A stretch of 64,000 bases of DNA from Tenuibacillus multivorans (GCF_900103915.1 NZ_FNIG01000007.1:62001-126000); one strand, 5' to 3'. Shown: positions 23,181 through 32,839, counted from the first letter of the stretch. The notes: generated by a model from the letters alone, not told the origin. Numbers and translations are program-made.

Positions 23181-25094
23181 ATGATTAAATTTAATAATGA
23201 AATCATTAATGCAAAGCTTTTTGCGGAATTGCAGGACATGGCGTCTGTTTTATCGAAAATCCCAGACCTTGAATTCGACTATCAATTCGGGCATTACATC
23301 CACGTCAACGACCGAAAGCTTTCTGCGAGCCGTTTTTGGGACCATTATGAACCAAATGTACGTTTAGTGGGTTACAAAACGGATGTCCTGCTCCGTGCAC
23401 TCGGTACCATCAATCACACATCACTACATGAATGGCAGCGAATTTACGAGTTTGTCGAGGAAACGCCTCTACCTCATTTTATGACGCAGCTTTTTACATT
23501 ATTAGAGGATTTGCGTTTAGAGGAAATTATTCGAAAGTCGCGTCGAGGTACGATTTCATGGTTTCAGTCACGCACTGAAACGTATACCCGATATTTCGAA
23601 ACCCAGCTCGAAACAAATGTCATTCGGAATTTTCCATTAGATGAATTGTTTTGCATGATCTATTTGACACTGACATCTACCTCCCCGTTTCTTCATTATA
23701 AACGGGCTAATGAGAAGCAGTTAACGACATTAGATAGCATCAAACCAATCTTATTTGAAGCATTCGAGGCTCAATCAACGAAAGAAATTGTGAACCTTTG
23801 TATCCGCATTGAAAATATGATAAATGAGGATTACCAAGATGCGATTAACCGCTATTTTGTGTTTCCAATCAAACATGCGGAAAATTTTCAAAACGACCTC
23901 TTATTCGATGAACTAACTCGAACAGACCCACTAGCAAATGATGATGCTGAAGATGTCGAGGATCAAGATGAGGTCATGGATGAAAAGTTTTCTACCTGGA
24001 ACCGCGAAAATGAAAACAGTGATCGCAGTCAAAGCTTCTTAAGATACGAACTCGAACAGGGAACCAAAACGAATATCCTTGGCGATGGTGCGCGCGAAAC
24101 AGAAGATGGCGACCAAGCGATGGCGAGTGTCCAAGGTTTTTCAGCTGAAAGTCAAGAAAATGACTACTCCGATTTAGAAAATTTAGATGAACAAAAACAA
24201 CAACGCGACGGCCAAACCGGTAAATATGGAAAGGAAAACCTGCGAGCGACAAAGCAAGATATGGAGATCCCCGCTCCTACTCTAGAAGATCAGCAAGTAT
24301 ACAAAGATTTTGTAAATGCGATTCAGTCCGAAAAATTGAAACTCAAACGAACGATTGATCAAGCGCTAGAACATAAACAAAATGCCGCTCGAGACCATTT
24401 ACTAACTGGACGCTTATCGAAAAAGCAACTCCTGCCTTTAGTCATGGACGATGAGCCACGGGTTTTTTACAAAAAGGACCACGAATCCAAGGAAATAGAT
24501 GCGGTATTCACACTCCTGATTGACTGCTCGGCGTCTATGGTCAATAAAATGGATGAAACGAAAAAAGCTGCTGTTCTATTCCACGAAGTTTTAAAGGAAT
24601 TGAAGATCCCGCATAACGTTATTGGTTTTTGGGAGGATGGTTTTGAGGCCGATGAAGAGGAACAGCCGAACTATTTCCATCGCGTTATCTCTTTTGACCA
24701 ATCACTAGATCCCAAAAGTGGGCCGACGATTATGCAGCTGGAATCACAAGAGGATAATCGTGATGGATTCAGCATTCGTGTAGCGGCTGAAGAATTGATG
24801 CAGCATCAAGCTGAACATCAGATTTTGCTCGTTTTATCTGACGGCGAACCATCGGCATATAATTACAGTGAAAACGGGATTATCGATACGCACGATGCGG
24901 TTTTATATACTCGAAAAAGAGGGATTGACGTGATTGGTGTCTTTTTAACAGAAAACCAAATTGATGAACAAGAAGCCAATATGATGCAAAATATCTATGG
25001 TCGTGAGCATTTACTTGTTCAAGGGCTTGAGGAGCTTCCAGATTCCCTGTCATTTTTATTAAGAAAAATTTTATTTACAAAATTTTTAGAATAA
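23181..25094 (+). CDS. VWA-domain protein, partner of MoxR ATPase
   Basis: 637 aa. A helical N-terminal half is followed by a charged acidic linker (about 250-350, DDAEDVEDQDEVMDEK ...) and a C-terminal von Willebrand A domain with a MIDAS motif DCSAS in FTLLIDCSASM and LVLSDGEPS. The layout resembles NorD/CbbO proteins that pair with MoxR-type ATPases. Stop precedes a terminator region. Confidence 0.87.
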   Translation: MIKFNNEIINAKLFAELQDMASVLSKIPDLEFDYQFGHYIHVNDRKLSASRFWDHYEPNVRLVGYKTDVLLRALGTINHTSLHEWQRIYEFVEETPLPHFMTQLFTLLEDLRLEEIIRKSRRGTISWFQSRTETYTRYFETQLETNVIRNFPLDELFCMIYLTLTSTSPFLHYKRANEKQLTTLDSIKPILFEAFEAQSTKEIVNLCIRIENMINEDYQDAINRYFVFPIKHAENFQNDLLFDELTRTDPLANDDAEDVEDQDEVMDEKFSTWNRENENSDRSQSFLRYELEQGTKTNILGDGARETEDGDQAMASVQGFSAESQENDYSDLENLDEQKQQRDGQTGKYGKENLRATKQDMEIPAPTLEDQQVYKDFVNAIQSEKLKLKRTIDQALEHKQNAARDHLLTGRLSKKQLLPLVMDDEPRVFYKKDHESKEIDAVFTLLIDCSASMVNKMDETKKAAVLFHEVLKELKIPHNVIGFWEDGFEADEEEQPNYFHRVISFDQSLDPKSGPTIMQLESQEDNRDGFSIRVAAEELMQHQAEHQILLVLSDGEPSAYNYSENGIIDTHDAVLYTRKRGIDVIGVFLTENQIDEQEANMMQNIYGREHLLVQGLEELPDSLSFLLRKILFTKFLE

Positions 25095-25222
25095 TCTATA
25101 ATAGTAATTAAACAGAGCAAACTTACTGACAATAGGTAAGTTAATCCCTCTGAGCTTTTTAACCATTATATGAACTGTTCCATCTGGTACCGACCATTGC
25201 CCGGTTCGGTTGAACGGATGCG

Positions 25223-25268
25223 AAGCCAGTTTTTATTCATACATTTTCGTATGGGTGAAAACTGGCTT
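25223..25268 (+). terminator. Terminator before the glutarate genes
   Basis: Long hairpin AAGCCAGTTTT...AAAACTGGCTT with an inner CATAC/GTATG stem, then TTTTTT. It is 128 bp after the VWA gene. The 226-bp gap (25095-25320) also contains an inverted AACTTAC...GTAAG pair at about 25118-25140 but no gene. Confidence 0.85.
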
Positions 25269-25320
25269 TTTTTATTAAAAAAGCACATGGAGCAAAAACA
25301 ACTGAAAGGAGTGATTCAAA

Positions 25321-26508
25321 CTGTCTGGAGCATTAAATGGTATTCGTGTTCTCGATTTATCACGTGTGTTAGCTGGCCCTTATTGTACGATGATTCTCGC
25401 GGATCTTGGTGCGGAAGTGATTAAAGTCGAAGCACCAGGTGGCAGTGATGATACGCGTAAATGGGGTCCTCCCTTTCAAGAAGGGGTGAGTGCCTATTAT
25501 TTATGTGCCAATCGCAATAAAAAAAGTTTAACGGTCAATCTCAAATCTGCTGAAGGACAAGAGATTATTAAAAAGCTCGTTAAACAAAGCGATGTCATAA
25601 TCCATAATTTTAAAACGGGCACGATGAACCGTCTTGGGTTAGATTTTGAAACCTTAAAGCAAATTAATCCTGGTATCGTCTACTGTTCGATTACCGGGTT
25701 TGGTGAAACGGGTCCTTATCAACGATATCCAGGCTATGACTTTATTATTCAGGCGATGAGTGGTCTGATGAGCATTACCGGGGATGAACAATCTGGGCCG
25801 CAGAAAGTTGGCGTGGCCATTACAGATATTCTAACAGGTCTCTACGCTAGTATCGGAATCCAGGCGGCATTACTGGAACGAACACATTCCGGTGAAGGTC
25901 AAAAGCTCGATTTATCGTTATACGATTCAGCCGTGAGCTCATTAGTCAACATTGCGAGTAACTACCTCATGTCCGGCCAAATCCCAAAAAGACTCGGCAA
26001 TCACCATGCTAATATTGTGCCTTATCAAACCTTTCAAACCAATGACGGTGAGATGGTGATCGCAGTAGGCAATGACCAGCAGTTTGCAAAACTTTGTCAA
26101 TTGATTGGTGACCCTAATCTAGCTGAAGACGCTAGATTCAAGACAAATCCTGATCGCGTTAAGCATCGTGAATTATTAACGGATCTGTTGCAAGAAAAAT
26201 TTTCACAAGAATCAACCGCTCACTGGACCAAGCAATGCCGGGAACATAATATCCCATGTGGTCCAATTCAAAACCTACAAGACTTAGAGAATGACCCTCA
26301 GCTCAATGAACGCGACATGTTTGTTGAAACTGAGCACCCAACTGCGGGAGATCTTAAACTTGTTGGTAGTCCGTTAAATCTATCACGAACGCCTGTCCAG
26401 TATGAAAAGCACCCACCAGATGCGGGTGAACACACCGATGAAATTTTACAAGCATTAGGTTATGACAACGAAACATTAAACCAATTTCGAAAAAATAGAT
26501 TAATATAG
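25321..26508 (+). CDS. CaiB/BaiF-type CoA-transferase, probable glutarate CoA-transferase
   Basis: 395 aa, class III CoA-transferase fold: LNGIRVLDLSRVLAGPYCTM, DLGAEVIKVE, NRNKKSLTVNLK, GLDFETLKQINPGIVYCSITGFG, and the catalytic Asp region PGYDFIIQAMSGLMSITG. An in-frame stop at 25312 and the conserved N-terminus leave CTG 25321 as the only fitting start; AAGGAG lies about 9 nt upstream. GTG 25366 would remove conserved residues. By context with acyl-CoA dehydrogenase and a semialdehyde dehydrogenase I infer succinyl-CoA:glutarate CoA transfer. Acyl specificity is not provable from sequence. Confidence 0.85.
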   Translation: MSGALNGIRVLDLSRVLAGPYCTMILADLGAEVIKVEAPGGSDDTRKWGPPFQEGVSAYYLCANRNKKSLTVNLKSAEGQEIIKKLVKQSDVIIHNFKTGTMNRLGLDFETLKQINPGIVYCSITGFGETGPYQRYPGYDFIIQAMSGLMSITGDEQSGPQKVGVAITDILTGLYASIGIQAALLERTHSGEGQKLDLSLYDSAVSSLVNIASNYLMSGQIPKRLGNHHANIVPYQTFQTNDGEMVIAVGNDQQFAKLCQLIGDPNLAEDARFKTNPDRVKHRELLTDLLQEKFSQESTAHWTKQCREHNIPCGPIQNLQDLENDPQLNERDMFVETEHPTAGDLKLVGSPLNLSRTPVQYEKHPPDAGEHTDEILQALGYDNETLNQFRKNRLI

Positions 26509-26522
26509 GGAGGAATTTACTA

Positions 26523-27737
26523 ATGAATTTCGAATTTACTGATGAACAGGAAATGTTAAGACAGACGCTTCGGCAATTCGTTGATAACGAAATTATGCCT
26601 TACATTGCGAAATGGGATCAAGAGGGCTCATTTGATCCAAAGATCTGGAAGCAACTAGCTGACCTCGGCCTAATGGGCGTTTGCATTCCCGAAGAATATG
26701 GCGGAAGTGGAATGGATTACAACGCCCTAGCAATTGTTTGCGAGGAACTTGAGCGTGGTGATACGACATTCCGCACAGCTGTATCAGTCCACACTGGGTT
26801 GAACAGCCTTACTCTTTTGCAGTGGGGAAATGAAGAACAAAAGCAAAAATACCTCACCCCACAAGCCAAGGGTGAAAAAATTGGCGCCTACGGTTTAACT
26901 GAACCAGGTGCAGGATCTGATGTTGCATCGCTTCAGACAACAGCAGTCAAAGACGGCGACCATTACATTTTAAACGGTCAAAAAACGTGGATTTCATTAT
27001 GCGATAAAGCGGATCACTTTTTAGTTTTCGCTTACACAGATAAGTCGAAAAAACATAAAGGAATATCTGCGTTTATCGTTGAACGCACAATGCCTGGCTT
27101 TTCTTCTAAAGCGATTAAAGGAAAATTAGGAATCCGCGCTGGTAATACCGGTGAGATCTTTTTTGAAGACATGAAGGTACCAAAAGAAAACCTTCTTGGC
27201 GAAGAAGGTGAAGGCTTTAAGATTGCGATGTCAGCCTTAGACAACGGACGTTTCACCGTCGCGGCTGGAGCCTGTGGATTAATTGAAGCCTGTCTAGAAG
27301 CGAGCGTTAACTACTGTCATGAGCGCCAAACATTTGGTAAAGAAATCGGAAAGCATCAGCTCGTCCAACAAATGCTGGCCAAAATGGAAGCTGGTCTTCA
27401 AATGAGCCGCTTACTCGTTTACCGTGCTGGGGAGATGAAAAATCAAGGTAAACGAAACACTCGTGAAACTTCACTTGCCAAATGGCAGGCGTGTGATTTT
27501 GCCAACAAAGCGGCTGATGATGCTGTCCAAATCCATGGGGCTTACGGCTATTCCAGCGAATACCCTGTTGAACGCTACCTACGAAACTCAAAAGCACCGG
27601 TCATTTATGAAGGGACACGTGAGATCCATACAATTATGCAAGCCGAGTACGTCTTAGGTTATCGTCAAGACAAACCATTAAATAAAATGCTACCAGCTTG
27701 GCCTTATGAAGGCGATGAAATCATACAAAGGGGATGA
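26523..27737 (+). CDS. Acyl-CoA dehydrogenase, probable glutaryl-CoA dehydrogenase
   Basis: 404 aa FAD enzyme: GLTEPGAGSDVASLQT (flavin/substrate loop), KTWISLCDKADHFLVFA, and the catalytic Glu in PVIYEGTREIHTIMQAEYVLG. The ERGDTTFRTAVSVHTGL stretch looks more like glutaryl-CoA dehydrogenase (ERVDSGYRSAMSVQ in the human enzyme, from memory) than like butyryl-CoA dehydrogenases. In that role it oxidises and decarboxylates glutaryl-CoA to crotonyl-CoA. 14 bp after the CoA-transferase gene, good GGGAGG site. Confidence 0.85.
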   Translation: MNFEFTDEQEMLRQTLRQFVDNEIMPYIAKWDQEGSFDPKIWKQLADLGLMGVCIPEEYGGSGMDYNALAIVCEELERGDTTFRTAVSVHTGLNSLTLLQWGNEEQKQKYLTPQAKGEKIGAYGLTEPGAGSDVASLQTTAVKDGDHYILNGQKTWISLCDKADHFLVFAYTDKSKKHKGISAFIVERTMPGFSSKAIKGKLGIRAGNTGEIFFEDMKVPKENLLGEEGEGFKIAMSALDNGRFTVAAGACGLIEACLEASVNYCHERQTFGKEIGKHQLVQQMLAKMEAGLQMSRLLVYRAGEMKNQGKRNTRETSLAKWQACDFANKAADDAVQIHGAYGYSSEYPVERYLRNSKAPVIYEGTREIHTIMQAEYVLGYRQDKPLNKMLPAWPYEGDEIIQRG

Positions 27738-27741
27738 TGAA

Positions 27742-29196
27742 ATGGTACAAGTGGAAACGAAAATTTCAAGCCTGTTTATTAACGGTGAATGGCATGATGC
27801 CGATTCCGGTCAAACCGATGCGGTGACGAATCCGGCCACACTACAAACCATTACCGAGGTGGCTTATGGAGGTGAATTTGAAGCAAAACGCGCGATTGAT
27901 GCTGCGAAAACAGCTTTTACAGAGTGGTCTGAGATGAGTCCGCGAAAGCGCTCACGCATCATGTATAAGGCTCATCAACTAATGCTCGATGATGTCGATC
28001 GCTTAGCAGAGATTTTAACAACCGAACAAGGAAAGCCCCTAAAAGAAGCCAAGGGTGAAATTAAAGGCGCTGCAAACTTCCTATTATGGTATGCCGAAGA
28101 AGCGAACCGCATTTATGGTGAATGGATCCCATCATCGCAAAGGCGTAAACGGATTCTAGTCGTTCCTCAGCCCGTCGGCGTTGTCGGTGCGATTACACCA
28201 TGGAATTTTCCTTCTTCTATGATTACAAGAAAAATCGGCCCAGCATTAGCAGCCGGTTGTACCGTCTTATTAAAGCCTGCTCCAGAAACACCACTTTCTG
28301 CGATTGAAATCGTGAAAATTTTCGAGAAGGCTGGTTTACCTGAAGGGGTACTTAACCTTGTCACCGGTGATGCGAAGGCTATTGGAGAAGCGATGTTATC
28401 CAGTCGTGATGTGAGATTGATCACGTTTACCGGATCGACTGAAGTCGGTAAATATCTTATGCGAGAAAGCGCCGACCACGTGAAAAAACTATCACTTGAA
28501 CTCGGTGGCCACGCACCGATTATCGTCTTTGAAGATGCCGATTTAGATGTAGCTGCTAAGCTCACTTTAGGCAGTAAATACCGCAACGCTGGTCAGACGT
28601 GTATTTGCGCAAATCGTGTTTATGTACATGAATCCGTTCGAGAGAAGTTTTCACAAAAACTAATTGAGCACGTTGAAGCACTTAAAGTTGGGGATGGAAG
28701 CGATCCAAGCACTGACATCGGGCCATTAATCAATGAGCAAGCACTTGAGAAAGTCGAGAATCACTTAAATGATGCCGTAAGCCAAGGTGCTGAGGTTGTT
28801 TATGGTTGTTCAAAATGGAATGGCGAGTTAGATGGGCATTTCTATTCACCTACAGTTGTAACGAATGTGACAGATGATATGGCCGTGATGAATGAGGAAA
28901 CGTTTGGGCCGCTTCTTCCGCTACAAACATTTACCGATGAAGATGAAGCCATCGCCCAAGCTAATAACACAGACTATGGTTTAGCGGCCTATATCTTTAG
29001 TGAAAACCTTGACCGCTCCTTACGTGTGATGGAAAGACTCGAATATGGAATCGTCGGTGTCAACGACGTCTTCCCTGCCACTGCCGAAGCACCATTTGGT
29101 GGAATTAAGCAATCCGGTATTGGAAAAGAAGGCGGTCACCACGGCATTGACGAGTTTGTCGAACAAAAATACGTTTCAATTGGGATGCATAAGTAG
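27742..29196 (+). CDS. NAD(P)-dependent semialdehyde dehydrogenase (succinate/glutarate semialdehyde type)
   Basis: 484 aa aldehyde dehydrogenase of the GabD group: ITPWNFPSSMITRK, ELGGHAPIIVFEDAD (Glu base), catalytic Cys in RNAGQTCICANRV, and PFGGIKQSGIGKEGG. ATG 27742 with AAGGGG upstream begins 4 bp after the acyl-CoA dehydrogenase stop; an upstream frame start at 27706 overlaps that gene and is rejected. In the lysine route it would oxidise glutarate semialdehyde to glutarate; succinate semialdehyde is the alternative. Confidence 0.87.
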   Translation: MVQVETKISSLFINGEWHDADSGQTDAVTNPATLQTITEVAYGGEFEAKRAIDAAKTAFTEWSEMSPRKRSRIMYKAHQLMLDDVDRLAEILTTEQGKPLKEAKGEIKGAANFLLWYAEEANRIYGEWIPSSQRRKRILVVPQPVGVVGAITPWNFPSSMITRKIGPALAAGCTVLLKPAPETPLSAIEIVKIFEKAGLPEGVLNLVTGDAKAIGEAMLSSRDVRLITFTGSTEVGKYLMRESADHVKKLSLELGGHAPIIVFEDADLDVAAKLTLGSKYRNAGQTCICANRVYVHESVREKFSQKLIEHVEALKVGDGSDPSTDIGPLINEQALEKVENHLNDAVSQGAEVVYGCSKWNGELDGHFYSPTVVTNVTDDMAVMNEETFGPLLPLQTFTDEDEAIAQANNTDYGLAAYIFSENLDRSLRVMERLEYGIVGVNDVFPATAEAPFGGIKQSGIGKEGGHHGIDEFVEQKYVSIGMHK

Positions 29197-29305
29197 AAGC
29201 TCTCGTGTCAATCGTTAAGGGGTTCAGTTTAGAGATGAAATCAAAATCGGATTTAAAATCACAAAGCAATTCTCAATTGAGATCACAGTAAAATCGCATA
29301 TGAAG

Positions 29306-29334
29306 AGGCACTTGGATTAATTTCCAAGTGCCTT
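29306..29334 (+). terminator. Terminator of the glutarate operon
   Basis: Stem AGGCACTTGG / CCAAGTGCCT with loop ATTAATTTC-type, followed by TTTAGT. Confidence 0.8.
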
Positions 29335-29566
29335 TAGTATTCTAAGACCCCTCTTCCACTAACGCCCCCGTTACTTTAAGTACATCTATTAAAAAACTTC
29401 TATCAATATGATTGAATATCGGCTGATATAATAATTAAAATCAATTTCTTTTTCTTCATAATTACTCCCCAAGAACTCTTATAGTTGTAAAACAATACTA
29501 ACATAATATTCTAATAATTTCGCTGTGATTTTCAGGAGAATTTGAAGTGGGGCATCCAAGGAATAC

Positions 29567-29710
29567 CTAACCTATGCCACTAGCACCAACATCGGTTATT
29601 TCCCCATCTTTATATTGATAATCTTGATGCAGTAGCTCGTGATTTTTGCCATAGCTATTTATCTTCTTTAAGACCTCTCTTAATATACAAATTATGCGAA
29701 GTATCTAGAA
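29567..29710 (-). pseudogene. Possible C-terminal gene fragment
   Basis: Within the 518-bp gene-free stretch 29197-29714 a minus-strand open frame of about 47 codons ends INSYGKNHELLHQDYQYK-DGEITDVGASGIG-stop. It reads like the tail of a real protein but has no start, no ribosome site and an upstream in-frame stop. I take it as a decayed remnant of unknown family. The rest of the stretch (29335-29566) shows nothing I can support. Confidence 0.3.
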
Positions 29711-29714
29711 AACG

Positions 29715-30245
29715 CTAAACTCTAAACACTTTTATTGTATTCAATTCCCTATAACCAATAATCCCTAATAATAGATTAAATATAACGAAAAAGTAATTGA
29801 TGATATTTGTGAAAATGGCTAATGGTAATAACCCAATGGTACAAACAAATATAAACATTAAATATGAGTTTCTTAAAGCTCTAAACTCTGAAGTTCCATT
29901 ATTTATAATATAAGTATTAATCAGTAACATAAGGAAGAATAGGCACCAGTAAATAACAGAAGCAAACGTCAGATTAACAATGAAATCTGCTATTAACTTT
30001 TCATATGAGGTGAAATCTATTATCAATATCAAATAAATTCCTATAACCGCTATTAATAAAACTAATATTTTTAATTTAAGTTTTTGTTTAAATGTGCCTC
30101 TCGATAATGGAATCAATTTCGTGATTAATTCACTATCTAAAGTATGATGTTTTTTCACAAGGTAGATTGAAGCTTTAGCCCACAGAACAGATAACAATAA
30201 AATTAATGCACCTATAAGTGGATATGAATTAAAATATTCTATCAT
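29715..30245 (-). CDS. Hypothetical multi-pass membrane protein
   Basis: 176 aa, about five membrane segments (LIGALILLLSVLWAKASIYL; LKILVLLIAVIGIYLILII; LTFASVIYWCLFFLMLLIN; SYLMFIFVCTIGLLPLAIF; YFFVIFNLLLGIIGY). No family recognised. More AT-rich than the neighbours and next to a possible gene fragment, so possibly acquired. Same strand as the MATE gene upstream, 45 bp gap. Confidence 0.6.
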   Translation of the reverse strand: MIEYFNSYPLIGALILLLSVLWAKASIYLVKKHHTLDSELITKLIPLSRGTFKQKLKLKILVLLIAVIGIYLILIIDFTSYEKLIADFIVNLTFASVIYWCLFFLMLLINTYIINNGTSEFRALRNSYLMFIFVCTIGLLPLAIFTNIINYFFVIFNLLLGIIGYRELNTIKVFRV

Positions 30246-30289
30246 TCAATCTCTCCCATATAAAAATTAAGATCTTGTTATCTATATTT

Positions 30290-31633
30290 TTATGTATTAA
30301 ATAAAGCCTTCCCCCGCCATTTCCCAAACCTAAAATACCCATAAGCTACTAAACTACTGATGATAAAACTGCTTCCCATTCCTATGGAAATCCCTATATC
30401 ACCAAACATTTTCGAGAATAATGCTGAGAGTGGATATCGTAATATCCAAAACGAAATAATATTCAAAACGAGCACTTGGTACATTGCGCCTGATGCGCGG
30501 ACGATTCCATTTAAGATAAAATTAATCCCTAAGAATGGATAGCAAAGGGCGATGACTTGTAAATATCTTGTTCCAAAAAGAATAGATTCTTCTTCATGTA
30601 TAAATAAAGAAACCCCATACTTTGCCAGGGCGATGACAGCCAAACCAATGGTAACCATGATGGTAAAATTGTATAAAACGGCTGTTTTCGCAATTTTACT
30701 GACCCGTTTCATATTTCCGATTCCGATATTTTGCCCAGCCATACTGTTGACAGCCGTTCCTAAAGCCATAGCAGGCAACATAATCAAACTGCCTAAGCGC
30801 TGAGCCGCACTAAATCCTGATACCACTTCCGGACCGAATGAAGTGACGACTGTCATGATAGCTGCAGAACCTGCCGAAATCATCATCGTCTGTAATCCTG
30901 AAGGAATCCCTAAATTCAAAATCAGTCCTACTTCTTTCCTGTTTGGTATAAAAGGAATGGAAAACGGTGCTGAATTTCGTCTTAAAACGAAAATGAGTCC
31001 GAGTAAAAACGCGATCCCTTGGGAAAGAATCGTTGCATAGGCAGCGCCTGATATTCCAAAATTCAGCACGTAAATAAAAAATGGGTCCAAAAAGACATTC
31101 AGAATCACAGCTACAGCCACAATTTTGAACGGTGTTTTACTGTCACCTAAGGCACGTAATACGGTGCTGATAAAGTTGTATCCGAATAAAAATAAAATTC
31201 CTAAAAAGTTAATTTGTAAATATAATGTTGCATCATGCATCATTTCGGAAGGGGTTCCTAATAATCTCAACAACCCTTCCGAAAATAGAAAGCCGAATAA
31301 CCCTAATAGACTCGCTAAAACGGTCAAAATAACTACAAATGCATTTAAGTACCGTCTTAGCCCTTCTTCATCATCTCTTCCTTTTTGTTGTGATAATATG
31401 GTGAGTTGCGCATTGCTAATCCCGATCACAAACGATAGTAACGTAAAAATAATGGTACTGGAAATCGCAACTGACCCTAAAGCATCATCCCCCAATAAAT
31501 TACTAACCCATAAACTATCAATAAATTGATAGGACGTTTGTAGAAGGTTAGCTAAAATTAACGGCCCTGAAAACACTATTAATTGCTTTAATATATTTCC
31601 TTTCGTAAAGTCATGTTGTGCTTTCCCCATCAT
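30290..31633 (-). CDS. MATE-family efflux transporter
   Basis: 447 aa, 12 membrane helices in two homologous halves. Family hallmarks: KQLIVFSGPLILANLLQTSYQFIDSLWVSNLLGDDALGSVAISS at the N-terminus and the matching LILNLGIPSGLQTMMISAGSAAIMTVV in the second half. Such proteins export cationic drugs or metabolites by Na+ or H+ antiport. 22 bp after the DUF3870 gene, so probably co-transcribed with iclR-DUF3870; whether it exports a lysine-related compound is unknown. Confidence 0.9.
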   Translation of the reverse strand: MMGKAQHDFTKGNILKQLIVFSGPLILANLLQTSYQFIDSLWVSNLLGDDALGSVAISSTIIFTLLSFVIGISNAQLTILSQQKGRDDEEGLRRYLNAFVVILTVLASLLGLFGFLFSEGLLRLLGTPSEMMHDATLYLQINFLGILFLFGYNFISTVLRALGDSKTPFKIVAVAVILNVFLDPFFIYVLNFGISGAAYATILSQGIAFLLGLIFVLRRNSAPFSIPFIPNRKEVGLILNLGIPSGLQTMMISAGSAAIMTVVTSFGPEVVSGFSAAQRLGSLIMLPAMALGTAVNSMAGQNIGIGNMKRVSKIAKTAVLYNFTIMVTIGLAVIALAKYGVSLFIHEEESILFGTRYLQVIALCYPFLGINFILNGIVRASGAMYQVLVLNIISFWILRYPLSALFSKMFGDIGISIGMGSSFIISSLVAYGYFRFGKWRGKALFNT

Positions 31634-31655
31634 ATAACAACCTTTCCAATCAACT

Positions 31656-31967
31656 CTACCCTATATCCTCCTGCTTATACTGACGGTACAAATCTTTAAG
31701 AGCAGAGGCAAGTGCGTTACCGGCCTTCCCTAAGTAATGTTCTTTAATCTGACGAACCGGTTCGTCGACTCCGTCCTTCAAGCTATATCCTCTTAAAATA
31801 TGACTGATAAACCGACGACCATGCTCCGTGACTAATGTACAATTTGCCTCCAGAATAACGCCGTATTTCCCGTCAATTTCTGCTGTAATCGTAAGACTTT
31901 CATACATGTTCTGTGCGGCCATTCCAGTTGGAAGCTTCGCATGACCGGCTATAAAGTATGTATTCAT
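31656..31967 (-). CDS. DUF3870-family protein
   Basis: 103 aa: MNTYFIAGHAKLPTGMAAQNMYESLTITAEIDGKYGVI, then ECNCTLV-like strand and a helical end (EPVRQIKEHYLGKAGNALASALKDLYRQY). Matches the uncharacterised DUF3870 family, which is often beside catabolic operons in Firmicutes. It follows the IclR gene with a 2-bp gap and is likely expressed with it. Confidence 0.82.
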   Translation of the reverse strand: MNTYFIAGHAKLPTGMAAQNMYESLTITAEIDGKYGVILEANCTLVTEHGRRFISHILRGYSLKDGVDEPVRQIKEHYLGKAGNALASALKDLYRQYKQEDIG

Positions 31968-31969
31968 TG

Positions 31970-32743
31970 TTAATGTACTCCTTTCTTTGCTGTTGAATAT
32001 CCTAGTCTTTTTGATATTTCATTAGCAGCTATTTTCGTTTCCTTGTTAATAAAAGTTAAGTTGTCACCCTCAAAACGACTTGATAGACCACTTACAGTTA
32101 AAGCTGCTAGGACTTGTCCTTGATAATCTAAAATCGGAAAAGATATACCGGTTGTATCTAGATCCTGTTCACTAATGCTTAAAGCGTAGCCCTTCTGTCT
32201 AATCATAACAAGTTCATCCCACAATGTCGCTTTATCAATCGGCTTTTCTTCCGTCATGGAATACATATCATGTTTTTCTAAAACCTCAAGCCGTTCCTCT
32301 TCAGGCATATAAGCCAATAACAGTTTCGGTCCAGAACCAATAAATAGTGGCACGCTTTGTCCGACTTTTGTAAAAAGCCTTAAGGCACGCTGGCTATCAA
32401 CCTTCTCAATATAGGTTGCCTGATGGCCATCGACGACGACTAAGTGAACTGCTTCGTTAATCGTATAAGCGAGCCCTTCCATAAGTGGCCTTGCCATCTG
32501 CCTTAAGTCAAGTTGATCGGATACGAGTTGCCCTAAACCGAGTAATTTGAGTCCTAGACGATAACGGGGATCCTGCTCATCCGTTTTCATTAAAAACCCT
32601 CTCATCTCTAAAGCCTGTAATAACCGGTAGGCAGTTGGCTTAGGAAGCCTGGATAGTTCCGATATTTCCTTTAACGTGAGCTCTGGATGCTGTTCATCAA
32701 ATAAATCCAGTAATTGAAGTGCTTTTAAGACACTTTGATTCAT
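31970..32743 (-). CDS. IclR-family transcriptional regulator
   Basis: 257 aa: N-terminal winged HTH (VLKALQLLDLFDEQHPELTLKEISELSRLPKPTAYRLLQALEMRGFL) and IclR effector domain (SDQLDLRQMARPLMEGLAYTINEAVHLVVVDGHQATYIEKVDS ... ALSISEQDLDTTGISFPILDYQGQVLAALTVSGL). Probably controls the adjacent lysine catabolic genes and itself, since a palindrome covers its -10 box. Confidence 0.9.
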   Translation of the reverse strand: MNQSVLKALQLLDLFDEQHPELTLKEISELSRLPKPTAYRLLQALEMRGFLMKTDEQDPRYRLGLKLLGLGQLVSDQLDLRQMARPLMEGLAYTINEAVHLVVVDGHQATYIEKVDSQRALRLFTKVGQSVPLFIGSGPKLLLAYMPEEERLEVLEKHDMYSMTEEKPIDKATLWDELVMIRQKGYALSISEQDLDTTGISFPILDYQGQVLAALTVSGLSSRFEGDNLTFINKETKIAANEISKRLGYSTAKKGVH

Positions 32744-32759
32744 TGAAATTACTCCTTAC

Positions 32760-32787
32760 GTCACATTAACATTATAGCAAATGTGAC
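32760..32787 (-). promoter_or_regulatory. Palindromic operator over the iclR promoter
   Basis: Perfect inverted repeat GTCACATT-N12-AATGTGAC. The minus-strand -10 TATAAT (32776-32771) is inside the 12-bp centre. Likely autoregulatory site; whether it also serves the catabolic genes is untested. Confidence 0.65.
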
Positions 32788-32806
32788 AAAGATTTATATG
32801 TAGAAG

Positions 32807-32836
32807 AAAATCCCTCTTAGACTAGAGGGATTTTTA
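32807..32836 (-). terminator. Terminator of the lysine operon
   Basis: Stem AAAATCCCTCT / AGAGGGATTTT flanked by A and T tracts, 4 bp after the lysine dehydrogenase stop. Confidence 0.85.
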
Positions 32837-32839
32837 ATA

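Noticed and set aside
25130-25220. T-box or riboswitch suggested by TCTGGTACCGACC
   Set aside because: It does not contain the T-box core (AGGGTGGTACCGCG) or a specifier stem, and the downstream gene is not an amino acid or tRNA synthetase gene.
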